From assembly GCF_003044065.1 (NCBI RefSeq), contig NZ_PZJJ01000023.1, positions 1-53,804 on the forward strand: a stretch of 53,804 nucleotides of DNA, given 5' to 3'. Shown here one piece after another: positions 36,994 through 46,648 of the stretch; within the stretch, counting starts at the first letter, position 1, and the number at the start of each line of letters is the position of its first letter. Source of the stretch: Alkalicoccus saliphilus (lineage in GTDB: Bacteria > Bacillota > Bacilli > Bacillales > Salisediminibacteriaceae). Both the position numbers and the translations under genes were made by a program. The notes beneath the pieces were generated by a model. The model did not search any database, was not told where the DNA came from, and saw nothing but the letters and a program-made list of their open reading frames with translations.

Positions 36994-37254
36994 ATGAGGC
37001 TCGATAAATTTTTAAAAGTGTCCCGTCTCATTAAACGCCGGACGATGGCGAAGGAAGTAGCAGACCAGGGAAGAGTGGAAGTGAATGGAAATAAAGCGAA
37101 AGCCGGCACAGATGTGAATCCGGGAGACGAGCTGACGATCCGCTACGGTCAGAAAACGGTCAAAGTAAAAGTGGAACGCACCGACGACAGTGCAAAAAAA
37201 GCAGAAGCAGCCTCCTTTTACGAAATTATTTCGGAAGAACGCCCGGAAAGCTGA
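36994..37254 (+). CDS. rqcP: RqcP/HslR S4-domain RNA-binding protein (YabO)
   Basis: An 86-residue S4 protein. The S4 motif covers almost the whole chain: [21 protein letters not shown], then [22 protein letters not shown]. In B. subtilis YabO is RqcP, which works with RqcH to add C-terminal alanine tails to stalled nascent chains on 50S subunits. GAAGAAAGGTGAG precedes the ATG. In B. subtilis the spore-coat genes yabP and yabQ follow; here only 77 bases, with a promoter, separate it from divIC. Confidence 0.95.
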   Translation: MRLDKFLKVSRLIKRRTMAKEVADQGRVEVNGNKAKAGTDVNPGDELTIRYGQKTVKVKVERTDDSAKKAEAASFYEIISEERPES

Positions 37255-37273
37255 TAAAACAAGCTTTTCCCCC

Positions 37274-37302
37274 TTGTACCCGAACGCTTCCTGTCATATG
37301 AT
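37274..37302 (+). promoter_or_regulatory. divIC promoter
   Basis: TTGTAC (37274-37279) and TATGAT (37297-37302) with 17-base spacing. AAGGAGGG of divIC follows. Confidence 0.65.
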
Positions 37303-37331
37303 AGGAGAAAAGGGAGAAGGAGGGCCGGCCT

Positions 37332-37718
37332 ATGAAGGAAAAGCGAAGTCCGCAGGTACGCAGATTGACTTCAGAATATATTGAGCACCAGGAACGCCAG
37401 AAGGAAGAACGCGAACGCCGTATGAAAGGCGTTAAACGAAGACTCAGTGTTTTCGGAGGGTTCCTGGGAGCTTTTATTATTTTTGCAGTTATAACGCTGT
37501 TCCAGCAGCATAGTGCGATTCAGGATCAGCAGCAGGAAAACTCCCAGCTGGAGCTGCAGCTGGCCGATATGAAAGATGAGGAAGAGTCGCTGGAAGAAAA
37601 AGTAGAGGCCCTCCATGACCCGGATTACATTGCAGAGCTTGCCAGACGGGATTTCTTTATGTCGAAGCCCGGCGAAACACTTTTCCAGCTGCCACGCAGC
37701 CAGGAAGTGGAAGAATAG
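37332..37718 (+). CDS. divIC: cell division protein DivIC
   Basis: A 128-residue bitopic membrane protein of the FtsB/DivIC family. The cytoplasmic N-terminus is highly charged (about residues 1-37). One transmembrane helix (about 38-57, SVFGGFLGAFIIFAVITLF) is followed by an extracellular coiled coil (about 58-95). The conserved DPDYIAELARRDFFMSKPGE closes the protein. It forms the FtsL-DivIB-DivIC complex that activates septal peptidoglycan synthesis. AAGGAGGG precedes the ATG. yabP and yabQ, normally just upstream, are missing. Confidence 0.95.
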   Translation: MKEKRSPQVRRLTSEYIEHQERQKEERERRMKGVKRRLSVFGGFLGAFIIFAVITLFQQHSAIQDQQQENSQLELQLADMKDEEESLEEKVEALHDPDYIAELARRDFFMSKPGETLFQLPRSQEVEE

Positions 37719-37787
37719 CGGCTGTATAATCCGCTTTCGGATGGGCTGCTATTCCGATATAATACTGAAGGAGGAACGTCAGCTGAC

Positions 37788-38159
37788 ATGGCCATTGAAG
37801 TGGGAAACATCTGCCAGGGAAAGGTAACGGGTATCACAAAATTCGGAGCTTTCGTAGAGCTTTCGGAAAATAAAACCGGCCTGGTACACATCAGTGAAAT
37901 CGCAGAGGGTTATGTAAAGCAGGTGGGAGACCACGTCAGTACAGGAGATGAAGTAACCGTAAAAGTGCTTCAAATCCAGGAAGACGGAAAAATTGCTCTG
38001 TCGATCCGGAAAGCACACAATGGAGAAGAAAAAACGAGGCAGGCGGGCAGGAAACAGGAAAGTCCCGTCTCGTTTGAGAATAAAATGAAGCAGTTTCTTC
38101 AGGACAGTGAAGAACGGCTGAACGCACTGAACAAAAAAACAGAAGGCAGACGAAAATAA
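37788..38159 (+). CDS. yabR: S1-domain RNA-binding protein YabR
   Basis: A 123-residue protein with a single S1 domain (about residues 1-72): VGNICQGKVTGITKFGAFVEL, GLVHISEIAEGYVK and ISLSIRK-like KIALSIRKA. A charged, lysine- and glutamine-rich tail contains FENKMKQFLQDSEERLNAL, the conserved YabR end. General RNA binding is expected; no precise role is established. AAGGAGG precedes the ATG, and a TATAAT (37758-37763) lies just ahead without a strong -35. The tRNA pair and spoIIE that follow in B. subtilis are missing. Confidence 0.93.
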   Translation: MAIEVGNICQGKVTGITKFGAFVELSENKTGLVHISEIAEGYVKQVGDHVSTGDEVTVKVLQIQEDGKIALSIRKAHNGEEKTRQAGRKQESPVSFENKMKQFLQDSEERLNALNKKTEGRRK

Positions 38160-38191
38160 AGCAATAGGAAAGCATAAAAAGCAGTACCGGC

Positions 38192-38234
38192 AAAAGATGT
38201 GACCAGCCCTTTCTGTCAGGGAGGCACATCTTTT
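38192..38234 (+). terminator. yabR terminator
   Basis: AAAAGATGTG (38192-38201) pairs with CACATCTTTT (38225-38234), with an inner CCCT/AGGG pair. The right arm ends in four T. Confidence 0.8.
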
Positions 38235-38270
38235 CTTATGGTCAGAAGACAGAAGAAAGGAGAAAACCGG

Positions 38271-39032
38271 ATGGGAGCAAAAGCGGATAAAGTTATGGAC
38301 GTATGCCTGCGGGCGGGAGAAATCATGCTTACATATGGAGCAGAGACTTACCGGGTAGAAGAAACACTTGAACGAATGGCCCGCGCCGCCGGGTTTACGA
38401 ATGTTCATTGTTTCACAACAACCACCGGGATTTTTCTTTCTTTTGAAGAGAGAAAGGGCCGCGGGGATCTGATGCAGATGGTCCGGGTCGATGACCGGAT
38501 GCAGGATTTGAACAAAGTAACAGAAGTCAATCAGGTGTCCAGGGAATTTACGAGCGGCATGCTGACTGTACAGGAGGCGGAACGCCGCCTGGAAGAAATA
38601 TACGAAGCAAAAATCCAGTACCCGATCTGGGTTATTCATATCGCAGCCGGGGTAGCGGGTTCCGGTTTTTCCTACCTTTTCGGCGGCGGGCTGTTTGACC
38701 TGATCCCGGCCTTTTTTGCGGCGTTTATTTCCAGTTTCGCTCTCGTGGAGATCGAAGGATATTTAAAAGTCCGTTTTGCGTCAGAGCTTGCGGCGGCTTT
38801 TATCGGAAGTGCCTCCGCGATCGCTTTTGTTATGCTCGGACTGGGCAACAACATTGACCAGATTATTATCGGTTCCCTCATGCCGCTCGTGCCGGGTGTT
38901 CCTCTGACGAACGCGGTGCGGGATCTTCTTTCCGGAGATCTGCTTGCCGGGATGAGCCGTGGGGTTGAGGCGCTTCTGACCTCTCTCTCCATTGCAAGTG
39001 GAGTAGCACTTTCTATTTCTATTTTCCTGTAG
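38271..39032 (+). CDS. ThrE-like threonine/serine exporter subunit, YjjP type (DUF1212)
   Basis: A 253-residue membrane protein. The cytoplasmic N-terminal half (about 1-120) has the family start VMDVCLRAGEIMLTYGAETYRVEETLERMARAAGF. About five hydrophobic helices follow (about 123-250), with GNNIDQIIIGSLMPLVPGVPLTNAVRDL. In split systems this large subunit pairs with a small YjjB-type protein, encoded next. E. coli YjjP/YjjB exports succinate and actinobacterial ThrE exports threonine and serine, so the substrate here is open. AAAGGAG precedes the ATG at 38271. The pair occupies the spoIIE-yabS-yabT position of B. subtilis. Confidence 0.9.
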   Translation: MGAKADKVMDVCLRAGEIMLTYGAETYRVEETLERMARAAGFTNVHCFTTTTGIFLSFEERKGRGDLMQMVRVDDRMQDLNKVTEVNQVSREFTSGMLTVQEAERRLEEIYEAKIQYPIWVIHIAAGVAGSGFSYLFGGGLFDLIPAFFAAFISSFALVEIEGYLKVRFASELAAAFIGSASAIAFVMLGLGNNIDQIIIGSLMPLVPGVPLTNAVRDLLSGDLLAGMSRGVEALLTSLSIASGVALSISIFL

Positions 39033-39148
39033 AAGCAATTTGGGAAGGAAAGTCCTCTTTATCAGAAGGGGGAAGAGAAATTTCTGCAGCGGATGCCGTT
39101 AATTAAATAACAGACCGTTGTATACTATTTTTACTAAGGAGGACGCTG

Positions 39149-39598
39149 ATGGATCTTCTGCTGGAAGTTGTTATTACTTTTTTCGCTATTCTCGGCTTCG
39201 GTGTTATTTTCAGTGTGCCGAAGCGGGTGCTGTTTATTGGAGGAGCTGTCGGGGGATGGACCTGGTTTGCGCTGCAGATGAGTCTTCAGATGGGTATCAC
39301 CAACGTCGTCGCGACGGTTATCGCTTCGTTTACCGCTGCAGCTATGGCCCACTTTCTTGCAAAAAAACTGCATATCCCGGCAACAACGATTTCCATTCCG
39401 GGTATCCTTCCGCTCGTACCGGGAAGTCTTGCTTATTTTACGATGCTTGCATTTGTGGAAGGGGAATATATTACCGGGTTGGAAAACGGGGTGCAGACGA
39501 TGCTTCAGGCTGGAGCGATTGCTGCGGGAATGGTTCTCGCTCTCTCCTTGTTTTCATTCGGAAAAGGGATAGGCAACCGCTATGAAACAGGAAATTGA
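39149..39598 (+). CDS. ThrE-like exporter small subunit, YjjB type (DUF3815)
   Basis: A 149-residue, four- to five-helix membrane protein of the YjjB type. The conserved TTISIPGILPLVPGSLAYFTMLAFVEG core near residues 77-103 parallels the PLVPGVPL motif in the partner subunit. AAGGAGG precedes the ATG. Its 3' end overlaps the tilS start by 17 bases, so tilS translation may depend on it. That overlap suggests the exporter pair was built into the tilS-hpt-ftsH transcript where spoIIE once stood. Confidence 0.9.
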   Translation: MDLLLEVVITFFAILGFGVIFSVPKRVLFIGGAVGGWTWFALQMSLQMGITNVVATVIASFTAAAMAHFLAKKLHIPATTISIPGILPLVPGSLAYFTMLAFVEGEYITGLENGVQTMLQAGAIAAGMVLALSLFSFGKGIGNRYETGN

Positions 39599-40946
39599 TC
39601 AGTTTACTGCCCGTCATGATCTCTTAAAAAAAGGAGAAAAACTTGTGGCGGCCGTTTCCGGAGGGCCGGACAGCATGGCGATGCTTCACTATTTGAGCCG
39701 GCAGCCTATAGAACTTTCGGTGCTTCACGTGCACCATCTGCTGCGTGAGGAAGCGGAAGAAGAGGCAGAGCTGGTAAAAAAAACAGCAGAAGCACTGGAC
39801 CTTCCATTTTTTCTGCGGCGTGTGAACGTTAAAGATATGATGAAAGAATCCGGGACGGGGCTCCAGCAGACAGCCCGGACAGAGCGGTACCGGCTGTTTC
39901 AGGAAGTAATGGAGGAAACCGGCTCCCGGAAAACGGCAACGGCCCACCACGGGGATGATCAAATTGAAACGATGCTTATGCGTTTTACCCGCGGGAGCAT
40001 ACAGGGAATGAAGGGAATTCCGGTAAGGCGTCCGCTTGGCGCCGGAGAAGTGATCCGGCCGATGCTTGGAGTAACAAAAGACGCTATTGAAGCCTATTGT
40101 GCAGAACACCGGATTCCCTACAGAATGGATATTTCCAATGAGAACAAAAAGTACATGCGCAGCCGGATCCGGCACGAAATCGTTCCGGTGCTGAAAAAGG
40201 AAAACCCCCGGCTTCACGAAGCAGCTCAGTGGCAGGCGGAAATACGGGCGGAGGAAGAAAGCTATTTGAATGAGCAGGCAGAAGCGGCCCTTGCCTCCGT
40301 CATCCTCGAAAAAAAAGACGGAACTGTTTTGATTCAAAAGAAATCATTCGCAGCTGTGCCTGCTGCTTTACAAAAAAGAGCGGTTCATCTACTATTGACA
40401 TATCTTCGGCCGGAGGCGCTGTGGACACGTTCTCACGTCCAGGCTGTACAGGATCTTTTCATATCGGAAAAAAGGCCTCATGCTGCGTTTACCGCACATG
40501 ATCTTCATGCAGAAACAGCGTACGAAACGGTGCTTCTTCAAAAGGGGTCTCCTGAATCAGAACAGCCGTGGACAGCCCGGGAAGCCGATGTACCATCCCG
40601 GACAGAACTTCCATGGGGGGTGCTTTTTGCCGGTGCTGAAGCACCGGCGGACGCAGATGTTTCCACCTCTATCGCCGTTTCGACAGAGGAGCTGCCGCTT
40701 ATTGTACGTCCGCGTAAACCAGGGGACCGGATTCGGACGTCAGCCGGAACTAAAAAGCTGAAAAAAATCTTCATTGATGAAAAAATTCCGGCAAAAGAAC
40801 GGGAACGATGGCCCATTATTACAAACAGACATGGTACAATATTATGGGTTCCTTTTCTTTATAGAGCAGAAGGAACTACGGACTTCGGTCAAACAAACAA
40901 ACAAACGGTCCAGCTTGCTTACATAAAAAAGCATGAAAACCGGTGA
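39582..40946 (+). CDS. tilS: tRNA(Ile)-lysidine synthetase TilS
   Basis: A 454-residue N-type ATP pyrophosphatase that converts the wobble C34 of the CAU tRNA-Ile to lysidine. The PP-loop [10 protein letters not shown] lies near residues 26-35, the [18 protein letters not shown] motif near 125-142, and a C-terminal TilS domain includes [26 protein letters not shown]. The ATG lies inside the end of the upstream exporter gene, with AAAAGGGATAGG before it. hpt and ftsH follow as in B. subtilis. Confidence 0.95.
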   Translation: MKQEIDQFTARHDLLKKGEKLVAAVSGGPDSMAMLHYLSRQPIELSVLHVHHLLREEAEEEAELVKKTAEALDLPFFLRRVNVKDMMKESGTGLQQTARTERYRLFQEVMEETGSRKTATAHHGDDQIETMLMRFTRGSIQGMKGIPVRRPLGAGEVIRPMLGVTKDAIEAYCAEHRIPYRMDISNENKKYMRSRIRHEIVPVLKKENPRLHEAAQWQAEIRAEEESYLNEQAEAALASVILEKKDGTVLIQKKSFAAVPAALQKRAVHLLLTYLRPEALWTRSHVQAVQDLFISEKRPHAAFTAHDLHAETAYETVLLQKGSPESEQPWTAREADVPSRTELPWGVLFAGAEAPADADVSTSIAVSTEELPLIVRPRKPGDRIRTSAGTKKLKKIFIDEKIPAKERERWPIITNRHGTILWVPFLYRAEGTTDFGQTNKQTVQLAYIKKHENR

Positions 40947-40971
40947 TATCACTAGGAGGAATCAGACAAAT

Positions 40972-41511
40972 ATGAGAGACGACATTCTGGAAGTACTTAT
41001 TTCGGAGGAAGAGCTTCAGAAAAAAATTGCCGATCTCGGTGCCCAGCTTACAGACGAGTACGCTGAGCGCTTTCCACTCGTAGTCGGAATATTAAAAGGC
41101 TCCCTGCCTTTTATGGGAGATCTGATGAAAAAGATCGATGCCCACCTTGAATATGATGTAATGGATGTATCAAGCTACGGCCACGGTTTCGTGACGTCCG
41201 GGGAAGTGAAAATCGAAAAAGACCTGAACACTTCCATTGAAGGCCGGGACGTTATTATTGTAGAAGATATTATCGACAGCGGAAATACGCTGAAATACTT
41301 AACGGACCTTTTCCGATACCGGAAAGCAAAGTCAGTCAAGATCGTGACGCTTCTCGATAAGCCGGACGGGCGGCAAGTTGATATCTACCCGGATCTGGCC
41401 GGTTTTGTCGTTCCGGATAAATTCGTTGTCGGATACGGTCTCGATTACATTGAACGCTACCGGAATCTGCCCTACATCGGAGTATTAAAACCGGAAGTTT
41501 ACCAAAAGTAA
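40972..41511 (+). CDS. hpt: hypoxanthine-guanine phosphoribosyltransferase
   Basis: A 179-residue type I phosphoribosyltransferase for purine salvage. [17 protein letters not shown], the PRPP loop [14 protein letters not shown] near residue 95, and the C-terminal [24 protein letters not shown] are typical. The ATG at 40972 matches the family start, but AGGAGG lies 12 bases ahead, a long spacing. A frame from 40933 overlaps tilS and is rejected. In some Bacillus species Hpt and TilS also act with FtsH in regulation; only adjacency is seen here. Confidence 0.96.
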   Translation: MRDDILEVLISEEELQKKIADLGAQLTDEYAERFPLVVGILKGSLPFMGDLMKKIDAHLEYDVMDVSSYGHGFVTSGEVKIEKDLNTSIEGRDVIIVEDIIDSGNTLKYLTDLFRYRKAKSVKIVTLLDKPDGRQVDIYPDLAGFVVPDKFVVGYGLDYIERYRNLPYIGVLKPEVYQK

Positions 41512-41516
41512 ATTCG

Positions 41517-41546
41517 TTGTGCATAAAACATGGGTTATGGTACTAT
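41517..41546 (+). promoter_or_regulatory. candidate ftsH promoter
   Basis: TTGTGC (41517-41522) and TACTAT (41541-41546) with 18-base spacing and an extended -10 TGG. Moderate match. Confidence 0.5.
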
Positions 41547-41581
41547 GAAAAAAGTGTATTTGATGTGGAAGGAGGTTCAGG

Positions 41582-43564
41582 ATGAACCGGATATTTCGTA
41601 ATACGATATTTTATTTACTGATTTTTCTGGTAATCATTGGTATCGTCAGTGTTTTTCAGGCGGATACGGATGACACAACCCAGATTTCGTTCAACGAGTT
41701 CCAGCAGGAACTTGAAAACGATAATATTGAATCCTTGACGATTCAGCCGAATTTAGAAGTATATTCAGCAAGAGGTCAGCTCCGTGGAGCAGAAGAAGAC
41801 GAGTTTTTTACGGTGAATATACCTGATCTGCAGGTGTTTCTCGAAGATGTAGTCGCAGCGACTGGAGAAGAAGGCATAAATGAGTTAATGGTGGAAGAGG
41901 CGGACGAGCCGAGCGGATGGGTCAACTTCATGGTAGCCATCATTCCATTTGTTATTATCTTTATTCTGTTTTTCTTCCTTCTGAGCCAGGCTCAGGGCGG
42001 CGGCGGCGGAAAAATGATGAACTTCGGAAAGAGTAAAGCGAAGCTTGTCAGTGAGGACAACAAAAAAGCCCGCTTTAAAGATGTAGCCGGTGCGGATGAA
42101 GAAAAGCAGGAGCTGGAAGAGGTCGTTGACTTCCTGAAGGATCCGCGCAAATTCGCCGAAATCGGTGCCCGTATTCCAAAAGGGGTGCTCCTTGTAGGGC
42201 CTCCTGGTACTGGTAAAACGCTGATCGCCCGCGCGGTGGCAGGGGAAGCCGGAGTACCGTTCTTCTCTATCAGTGGTTCGGATTTCGTAGAGATGTTTGT
42301 TGGTGTCGGTGCCTCCAGGGTACGGGACCTGTTCGAAAACGCGAAGAAAAATTCTCCGTGTATCATCTTTATCGATGAGATTGATGCAGTCGGCAGACGT
42401 CGGGGAGCCGGAGTCGGCGGCGGTCACGATGAGCGTGAACAGACGTTGAACCAGCTGCTCGTAGAAATGGACGGGTTCGGCGTCAACGAAGGAATTATCC
42501 TGATCGCGGCAACAAACCGTGCAGATATTCTTGACCCTGCCCTCCTTCGTCCGGGACGATTTGACCGTCAGATCACTGTCGGCCGTCCGGATGTTAAAGG
42601 ACGGGAAGCGGTACTTGGTGTACACGCTAAGAACAAACCGCTTGCAGACGATGTCGATCTGAAGGCTATTGCCCAGAGAACACCTGGATTTGCCGGGGCA
42701 GATCTGGAAAACCTTCTGAACGAAGCGGCACTCGTTGCGGCCCGGTCGGATAAGAAGAAAATTGACATGGCTTCGATTGATGAAGCGATTGACCGGACTA
42801 TCGCCGGTCCGTCGAAGAAAAACCGTGTTATTTCGATGAAGGAACGTAACATTGTGGCCCACCACGAAGCAGGACACACGGTGGTCGGCGTGAAGCTTGA
42901 AAATGCTGATATTGTGCATAAAGTGACGATTGTACCGCGCGGCCAGGCCGGCGGATATGCCATGATGCTTCCAAAAGAAGACCGCTACTTCATGACGAAG
43001 CCGGAGCTGATCGATAAGATTATCGGACTTCTCGGCGGTCGTGTAGCAGAGGAAGTTATGTTTAACGAAGTGAGCACCGGTGCTCACAACGACTTCCAGC
43101 GGGCAACAGCAATTGCCCGGAAAATGGTTATGGAATACGGCATGAGTGAAAAGCTCGGCCCGGTCCAGTTCGGCAGCTCCCAGGGAGAAGTTTTCCTTGG
43201 ACGCGACATTAATAACGAGCAGAACTACAGTGATGCGATTGCCCACGAAATCGACCTGGAAGTTCAGCGTATTCTCAAAGAGGCTTATGCAACGTGTAAG
43301 CAGATTCTTACAGAAAACAAAGACAGCCTGCAGCTCGTTGCAGAAACGCTGCTTGAATACGAAACGCTCGATGCCAAGCAGATCGAATCTCTTGTTAATC
43401 AAGGGAAGCTTCCGGACGACCACTATGCAACAAGAAATGGGGAGGAACAGCCGGCAGAGGATGCAGCAGATGCTGTAACACCGGACGAAACAGCTGAATC
43501 AGAACATGAGCCAGCAGAAGCACCTCCCGAAAGCGAAGAAACAGAACGACGCAGAGACGAATAG
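41582..43564 (+). CDS. ftsH: ATP-dependent zinc metalloprotease FtsH
   Basis: A 660-residue membrane-bound AAA+ protease. Transmembrane helices lie at about residues 7-27 and 117-138 around an extracytoplasmic loop. The AAA domain has GPPGTGKT near 208, FIDEIDAVG near 262 and the second region of homology. The M41 protease has HHEAGH near residue 424 as the zinc site. It degrades unassembled membrane proteins and regulators. The acidic C-terminal tail (about 620-660, rich in Glu, Asp and Ala) is long, in line with a halophilic proteome. GGAGG precedes the ATG. Confidence 0.97.
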   Translation: MNRIFRNTIFYLLIFLVIIGIVSVFQADTDDTTQISFNEFQQELENDNIESLTIQPNLEVYSARGQLRGAEEDEFFTVNIPDLQVFLEDVVAATGEEGINELMVEEADEPSGWVNFMVAIIPFVIIFILFFFLLSQAQGGGGGKMMNFGKSKAKLVSEDNKKARFKDVAGADEEKQELEEVVDFLKDPRKFAEIGARIPKGVLLVGPPGTGKTLIARAVAGEAGVPFFSISGSDFVEMFVGVGASRVRDLFENAKKNSPCIIFIDEIDAVGRRRGAGVGGGHDEREQTLNQLLVEMDGFGVNEGIILIAATNRADILDPALLRPGRFDRQITVGRPDVKGREAVLGVHAKNKPLADDVDLKAIAQRTPGFAGADLENLLNEAALVAARSDKKKIDMASIDEAIDRTIAGPSKKNRVISMKERNIVAHHEAGHTVVGVKLENADIVHKVTIVPRGQAGGYAMMLPKEDRYFMTKPELIDKIIGLLGGRVAEEVMFNEVSTGAHNDFQRATAIARKMVMEYGMSEKLGPVQFGSSQGEVFLGRDINNEQNYSDAIAHEIDLEVQRILKEAYATCKQILTENKDSLQLVAETLLEYETLDAKQIESLVNQGKLPDDHYATRNGEEQPAEDAADAVTPDETAESEHEPAEAPPESEETERRRDE

Positions 43565-43656
43565 TAGATGGAGGGGCGCTTCATGTGCACGGCAGAAAAG
43601 CTGCGGCACATGGAGGCTCCTCTTTTTTACCTGAAAGCAGAAAGGGGAGCGGGCTG

Positions 43657-44433
43657 ATGAATCTTGTGATCAACGCAGGCAACTCGAACACTGCGTTCGG
43701 CGTGTTTGAAGAAGAGACACTGCTTTCCCAGTGGAAAGTAAAAACAGACTCGAAACGAACGGCGGACGAATATGCCCTGCTGCTTTATCAGATGATGGAT
43801 ATGCACGGTATCTCCCCGGAAGACTGCGGGGGGGTAATGGTCTGCTCGGTTGTTCCTGAAGCAGACAGTTTCCTTTCGGAAGCACTGAAGGAGCATTTTC
43901 ATCTGCCGGTGCAGTTTGTCGGTCCGGGAGTAAAAACCGGTCTGAACATATTGTATGAAAACCCCCGGGAAGTTGGAGCAGACCGCATAACAAATGCCGT
44001 AGCGGGAAAAGAAAAATACGGAGGACCGCTGATCATTATAGACTTTGGAACAGCTACCACCTACTGTTATATTGATGAAAAAAACCGTTACCTCGGCGGG
44101 GCGATCAGCCCGGGTATGGAGCTTGCAGCTGAGGCACTGGCACATAAAGCCTCCAAGCTTCCGCGTGTAGAAACCCGGCGAGCGAGCCGGGTGATTGGAA
44201 GAAGCACGGTGGAAGCCCTGCAGTCCGGATTCCGCTACGGCTTTGTCAGTGAAGTGGAAGGAATGATCCGCCGCATTCAAAAGGAGGCGGGACAAAAAGC
44301 AGCAGTGGCTGCGACCGGTCCCGCTGCAGAATGGATAGCAGAAGAAACATCCCTGATTCAAAGTACAGACCCTTATTTAACACTTGAAGGACTTCAGATT
44401 ATTTATAATAAAAACAATGAATTATTTTCCTGA
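43657..44433 (+). CDS. coaX: type III pantothenate kinase CoaX, with altered first phosphate motif
   Basis: A 258-residue ASKHA-fold type III pantothenate kinase, first step of CoA synthesis. Family blocks are present: VGPGVKTGLNILYENPREVGADR with catalytic Asp, IIIDFGTATTYCYIDE and GGAISPGMELAAEAL. The N-terminal motif, normally DVGNTNT, reads NAGNSNT: the conserved Asp6 that helps bind phosphate and metal is Asn (codon AAC). The ATG at 43657 follows AAAGGGGAG; an in-frame ATG at 43585 would add unrelated sequence. It lies between ftsH and hslO as in B. subtilis. Identity is clear; full activity is uncertain because of that residue. Confidence 0.93.
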   Translation: MNLVINAGNSNTAFGVFEEETLLSQWKVKTDSKRTADEYALLLYQMMDMHGISPEDCGGVMVCSVVPEADSFLSEALKEHFHLPVQFVGPGVKTGLNILYENPREVGADRITNAVAGKEKYGGPLIIIDFGTATTYCYIDEKNRYLGGAISPGMELAAEALAHKASKLPRVETRRASRVIGRSTVEALQSGFRYGFVSEVEGMIRRIQKEAGQKAAVAATGPAAEWIAEETSLIQSTDPYLTLEGLQIIYNKNNELFS

Positions 44434-44446
44434 GGAGGAATATCAA

Positions 44447-45331
44447 ATGACTGATTATTTAGCAAAGGCACTCGCCTACGACGACAAAATCCGTATTTAC
44501 GCCGTCCGTTCCACAGAAATGGTCCGGGAGGCCTCCCGCCGCCATAAAACATGGCGCACGGCAACGGCTGTACTCGGCCGTTCCCTGACTGCCGGAGTAA
44601 TGATGGGAAGCATGCTCAAAGGAGAAGAGAAACTCACGATAAAAATTGAAGGAAATGGTCCCGCTGCGCCGATTATTATCGACGCTACCGGAAAAGGTAC
44701 GGCAAGAGGCTATATCAGCGAAAGCCAGGTCGATCCGGAACGAAAGGAAAACGGAAAGCTGGACGTTGCGGCAGCAGTTGGAACAGAAGGTTCTCTTTCT
44801 GTCGTAAAAGATCTTGGGATGCGGGATCATTTTACAGGCAGCGTCCCGCTTGTGTCCGGAGAACTGGCGGAAGACTTTACGTATTATTTTGCTACATCCG
44901 AACAGACGCCATCTTCCGTAGGACTCGGTGTAGTTGTCGGTGCCGAAGATGAAGTGGAAGGAGCCGGAGGATTCATCCTGCAGATTATGCCCGGGGCTTC
45001 CGACGAAATTCTGGACGAAGTGGAAGCGCGCCTTCAGACCATTCCGCCGGTCTCTTCTTTAATTAAGCGCGGTGATACACCGGAGCAGATTATCGAACAG
45101 CTCGCCGGAACGGATAACTACCGCATTCTGGAGAAGAAAGAAACAGCGTTTGAATGCCAGTGTTCCAAGGAAAGGATTATTAATGCGCTGTACAGCATTG
45201 ATAAAAATGAAATTTACGCCATGATCCATGAGGACGGAGGAGCAGAAACAACGTGCCACTTCTGTAATGAGCAGTACTGGATCACGAAAGAGGAGCTTCA
45301 GGAAATTTATGAAACGGAAAAAATGAATTAA
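44447..45331 (+). CDS. hslO: redox-regulated chaperone Hsp33
   Basis: A 294-residue Hsp33. The N-terminal domain begins MTDYLAKALAYDDKIRIYA. The C-terminal redox switch has the zinc-binding CxC and CxxC pairs, ECQCSKE near residue 235 and CHFCNE near residue 270. Oxidation releases zinc and activates holdase function in the cytoplasm. The ATG at 44447 follows TGAGGAGG; the frame from 44384 overlaps coaX and is rejected. prsA-like yacD, found next in some Bacillus genomes, is not present. Confidence 0.96.
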   Translation: MTDYLAKALAYDDKIRIYAVRSTEMVREASRRHKTWRTATAVLGRSLTAGVMMGSMLKGEEKLTIKIEGNGPAAPIIIDATGKGTARGYISESQVDPERKENGKLDVAAAVGTEGSLSVVKDLGMRDHFTGSVPLVSGELAEDFTYYFATSEQTPSSVGLGVVVGAEDEVEGAGGFILQIMPGASDEILDEVEARLQTIPPVSSLIKRGDTPEQIIEQLAGTDNYRILEKKETAFECQCSKERIINALYSIDKNEIYAMIHEDGGAETTCHFCNEQYWITKEELQEIYETEKMN

Positions 45332-45424
45332 AGCTCGGAGTTGCTTTTTAGAAAAGGCTCTGCTACTATCTAAATATAACTAAACCAATTAAAATACTCA
45401 GGATTAAAAAGGAGGCGTTTTTGA

Positions 45425-46351
45425 ATGGCAAAAGTAGTTAACTCCATTACAGAACTTATCGGGGATACACCACTCGTGAAACTGCAGCGTATGGTGCCGG
45501 AAGGATATGCAGACGTTTATCTTAAATTGGAATTCCAGAACCCGGGAGCAAGTGTAAAAGATCGGATCGCGCTTTCCATGATCGAAGCAGCAGAAGAAAA
45601 AGGCAACCTGAAACCGGGTGATACGATTCTCGAGCCTACGAGCGGTAACACCGGTATCGGCCTCGCTATGGTCGCGGCGGCAAAAGGATATAAAAGTATT
45701 CTCGTTATGCCGGACACGATGAGCATGGAGCGCCGCAACCTTTTAAAAGCCTACGGAGCGGAACTCGTTCTTACCCCAGGAGAAAAGGGGATGAAAGGGG
45801 CTATCGCGAGAGCGGAAGAACTGCAGAAGGAGCACGGCTACTTTATGCCGCAGCAGTTTGAAAACGAAGCCAACCCGAAAGTACACCGGGAAACGACAGG
45901 GAAAGAACTTCTCGAGCAGGTTGGAGATCAGCTTGATGCCTTCGTTTCCGGTATTGGAACGGGCGGTACAATCACCGGTGCCGGGGAAGTACTGAAAGAG
46001 AAATTTCCTGATCTTCATATCGTGGCCCTCGAGCCGGCAGATTCTCCGATTCTTTCCGGAGGAAGCCCCGGTCCGCATAAAATTCAAGGGATCGGTGCCG
46101 GCTTTGTGCCGGAAATTCTGAACACGGACATTTTCGACGAAGTAATGGAAATTTCCACAGAAAAATCGTACGAATATGCCCGCCGTGCCGCCCGGGAAGA
46201 AGGTATTCTCGGAGGAGTATCTTCCGGTGCAGCAATCTATGCTGCCATCCAGCAGGCGGAAAAGCTCGGCAGCGGTAAAAAAGTCGTTGCAGTGATCCCA
46301 AGTAATGGGGAACGCTACCTCAGCACGCCGCTTTACCAGTTTGAAGATTAA
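45425..46351 (+). CDS. cysK: cysteine synthase A (O-acetylserine thiol-lyase)
   Basis: A 308-residue fold-type II PLP enzyme that makes cysteine from O-acetylserine and sulfide. [11 protein letters not shown] with the PLP lysine near residue 43, the substrate loop [11 protein letters not shown] near residue 70, and [15 protein letters not shown] with the phosphate-binding glycines near 178 are intact. AAAAAGGAGG precedes the ATG. In B. subtilis CysK also partners CymR to repress cysteine genes; no CymR site was recognised in the 93-base leader. Confidence 0.97.
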   Translation: MAKVVNSITELIGDTPLVKLQRMVPEGYADVYLKLEFQNPGASVKDRIALSMIEAAEEKGNLKPGDTILEPTSGNTGIGLAMVAAAKGYKSILVMPDTMSMERRNLLKAYGAELVLTPGEKGMKGAIARAEELQKEHGYFMPQQFENEANPKVHRETTGKELLEQVGDQLDAFVSGIGTGGTITGAGEVLKEKFPDLHIVALEPADSPILSGGSPGPHKIQGIGAGFVPEILNTDIFDEVMEISTEKSYEYARRAAREEGILGGVSSGAAIYAAIQQAEKLGSGKKVVAVIPSNGERYLSTPLYQFED

Positions 46352-46357
46352 TAATCG

Positions 46358-46397
46358 AAGCTTCGAGAACGGTGCAGCCGCCTCTCGAAGCTTTTTT
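46358..46397 (+). terminator. cysK terminator
   Basis: AAGCTTCGAGA (46358-46368) pairs with TCTCGAAGCTT (46383-46393), followed by a T run to 46397. Confidence 0.9.
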
Positions 46398-46408
46398 GAT
46401 CCAAAATA

Positions 46409-46420
46409 GGTACTGTTAAG
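46409..46420 (+). repeat. repeat-end signature before the folate operon
   Basis: GGTACTGTTAAG differs at two positions from the GGCTCTGTTAAG signature at 14599. The rest of the gap (46421-46573) shows no gene and no other feature I can support. Confidence 0.3.
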
Positions 46421-46573
46421 AAAAACGCTGCTGCAGCTGCCGGAACGACCAAGAAAAAACGAGGGCTGTACATTGGGAAAACATTGTATGTAAGCCGGGT
46501 GGACGGCAGATATCTTCTTCTGCTCTGAACACATTTCATATAATCACAGCGGTTATGCCCCGGGAAACATTAT

Positions 46574-46602
46574 TTGCACCTCCCGTGTCTGGGCCTTATA
46601 AT
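46574..46602 (+). promoter_or_regulatory. folate operon (pabB) promoter
   Basis: TTGCAC (46574-46579) and TATAAT (46597-46602) with 17-base spacing. The start near 46609 excludes the upstream in-frame ATG at 46574 and supports the pabB start at 46649. Confidence 0.8.
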
Positions 46603-46648
46603 GATGGGAGAAAAAATAAGCGCTCATCTACAGTCGGGAGTGGGGAAC

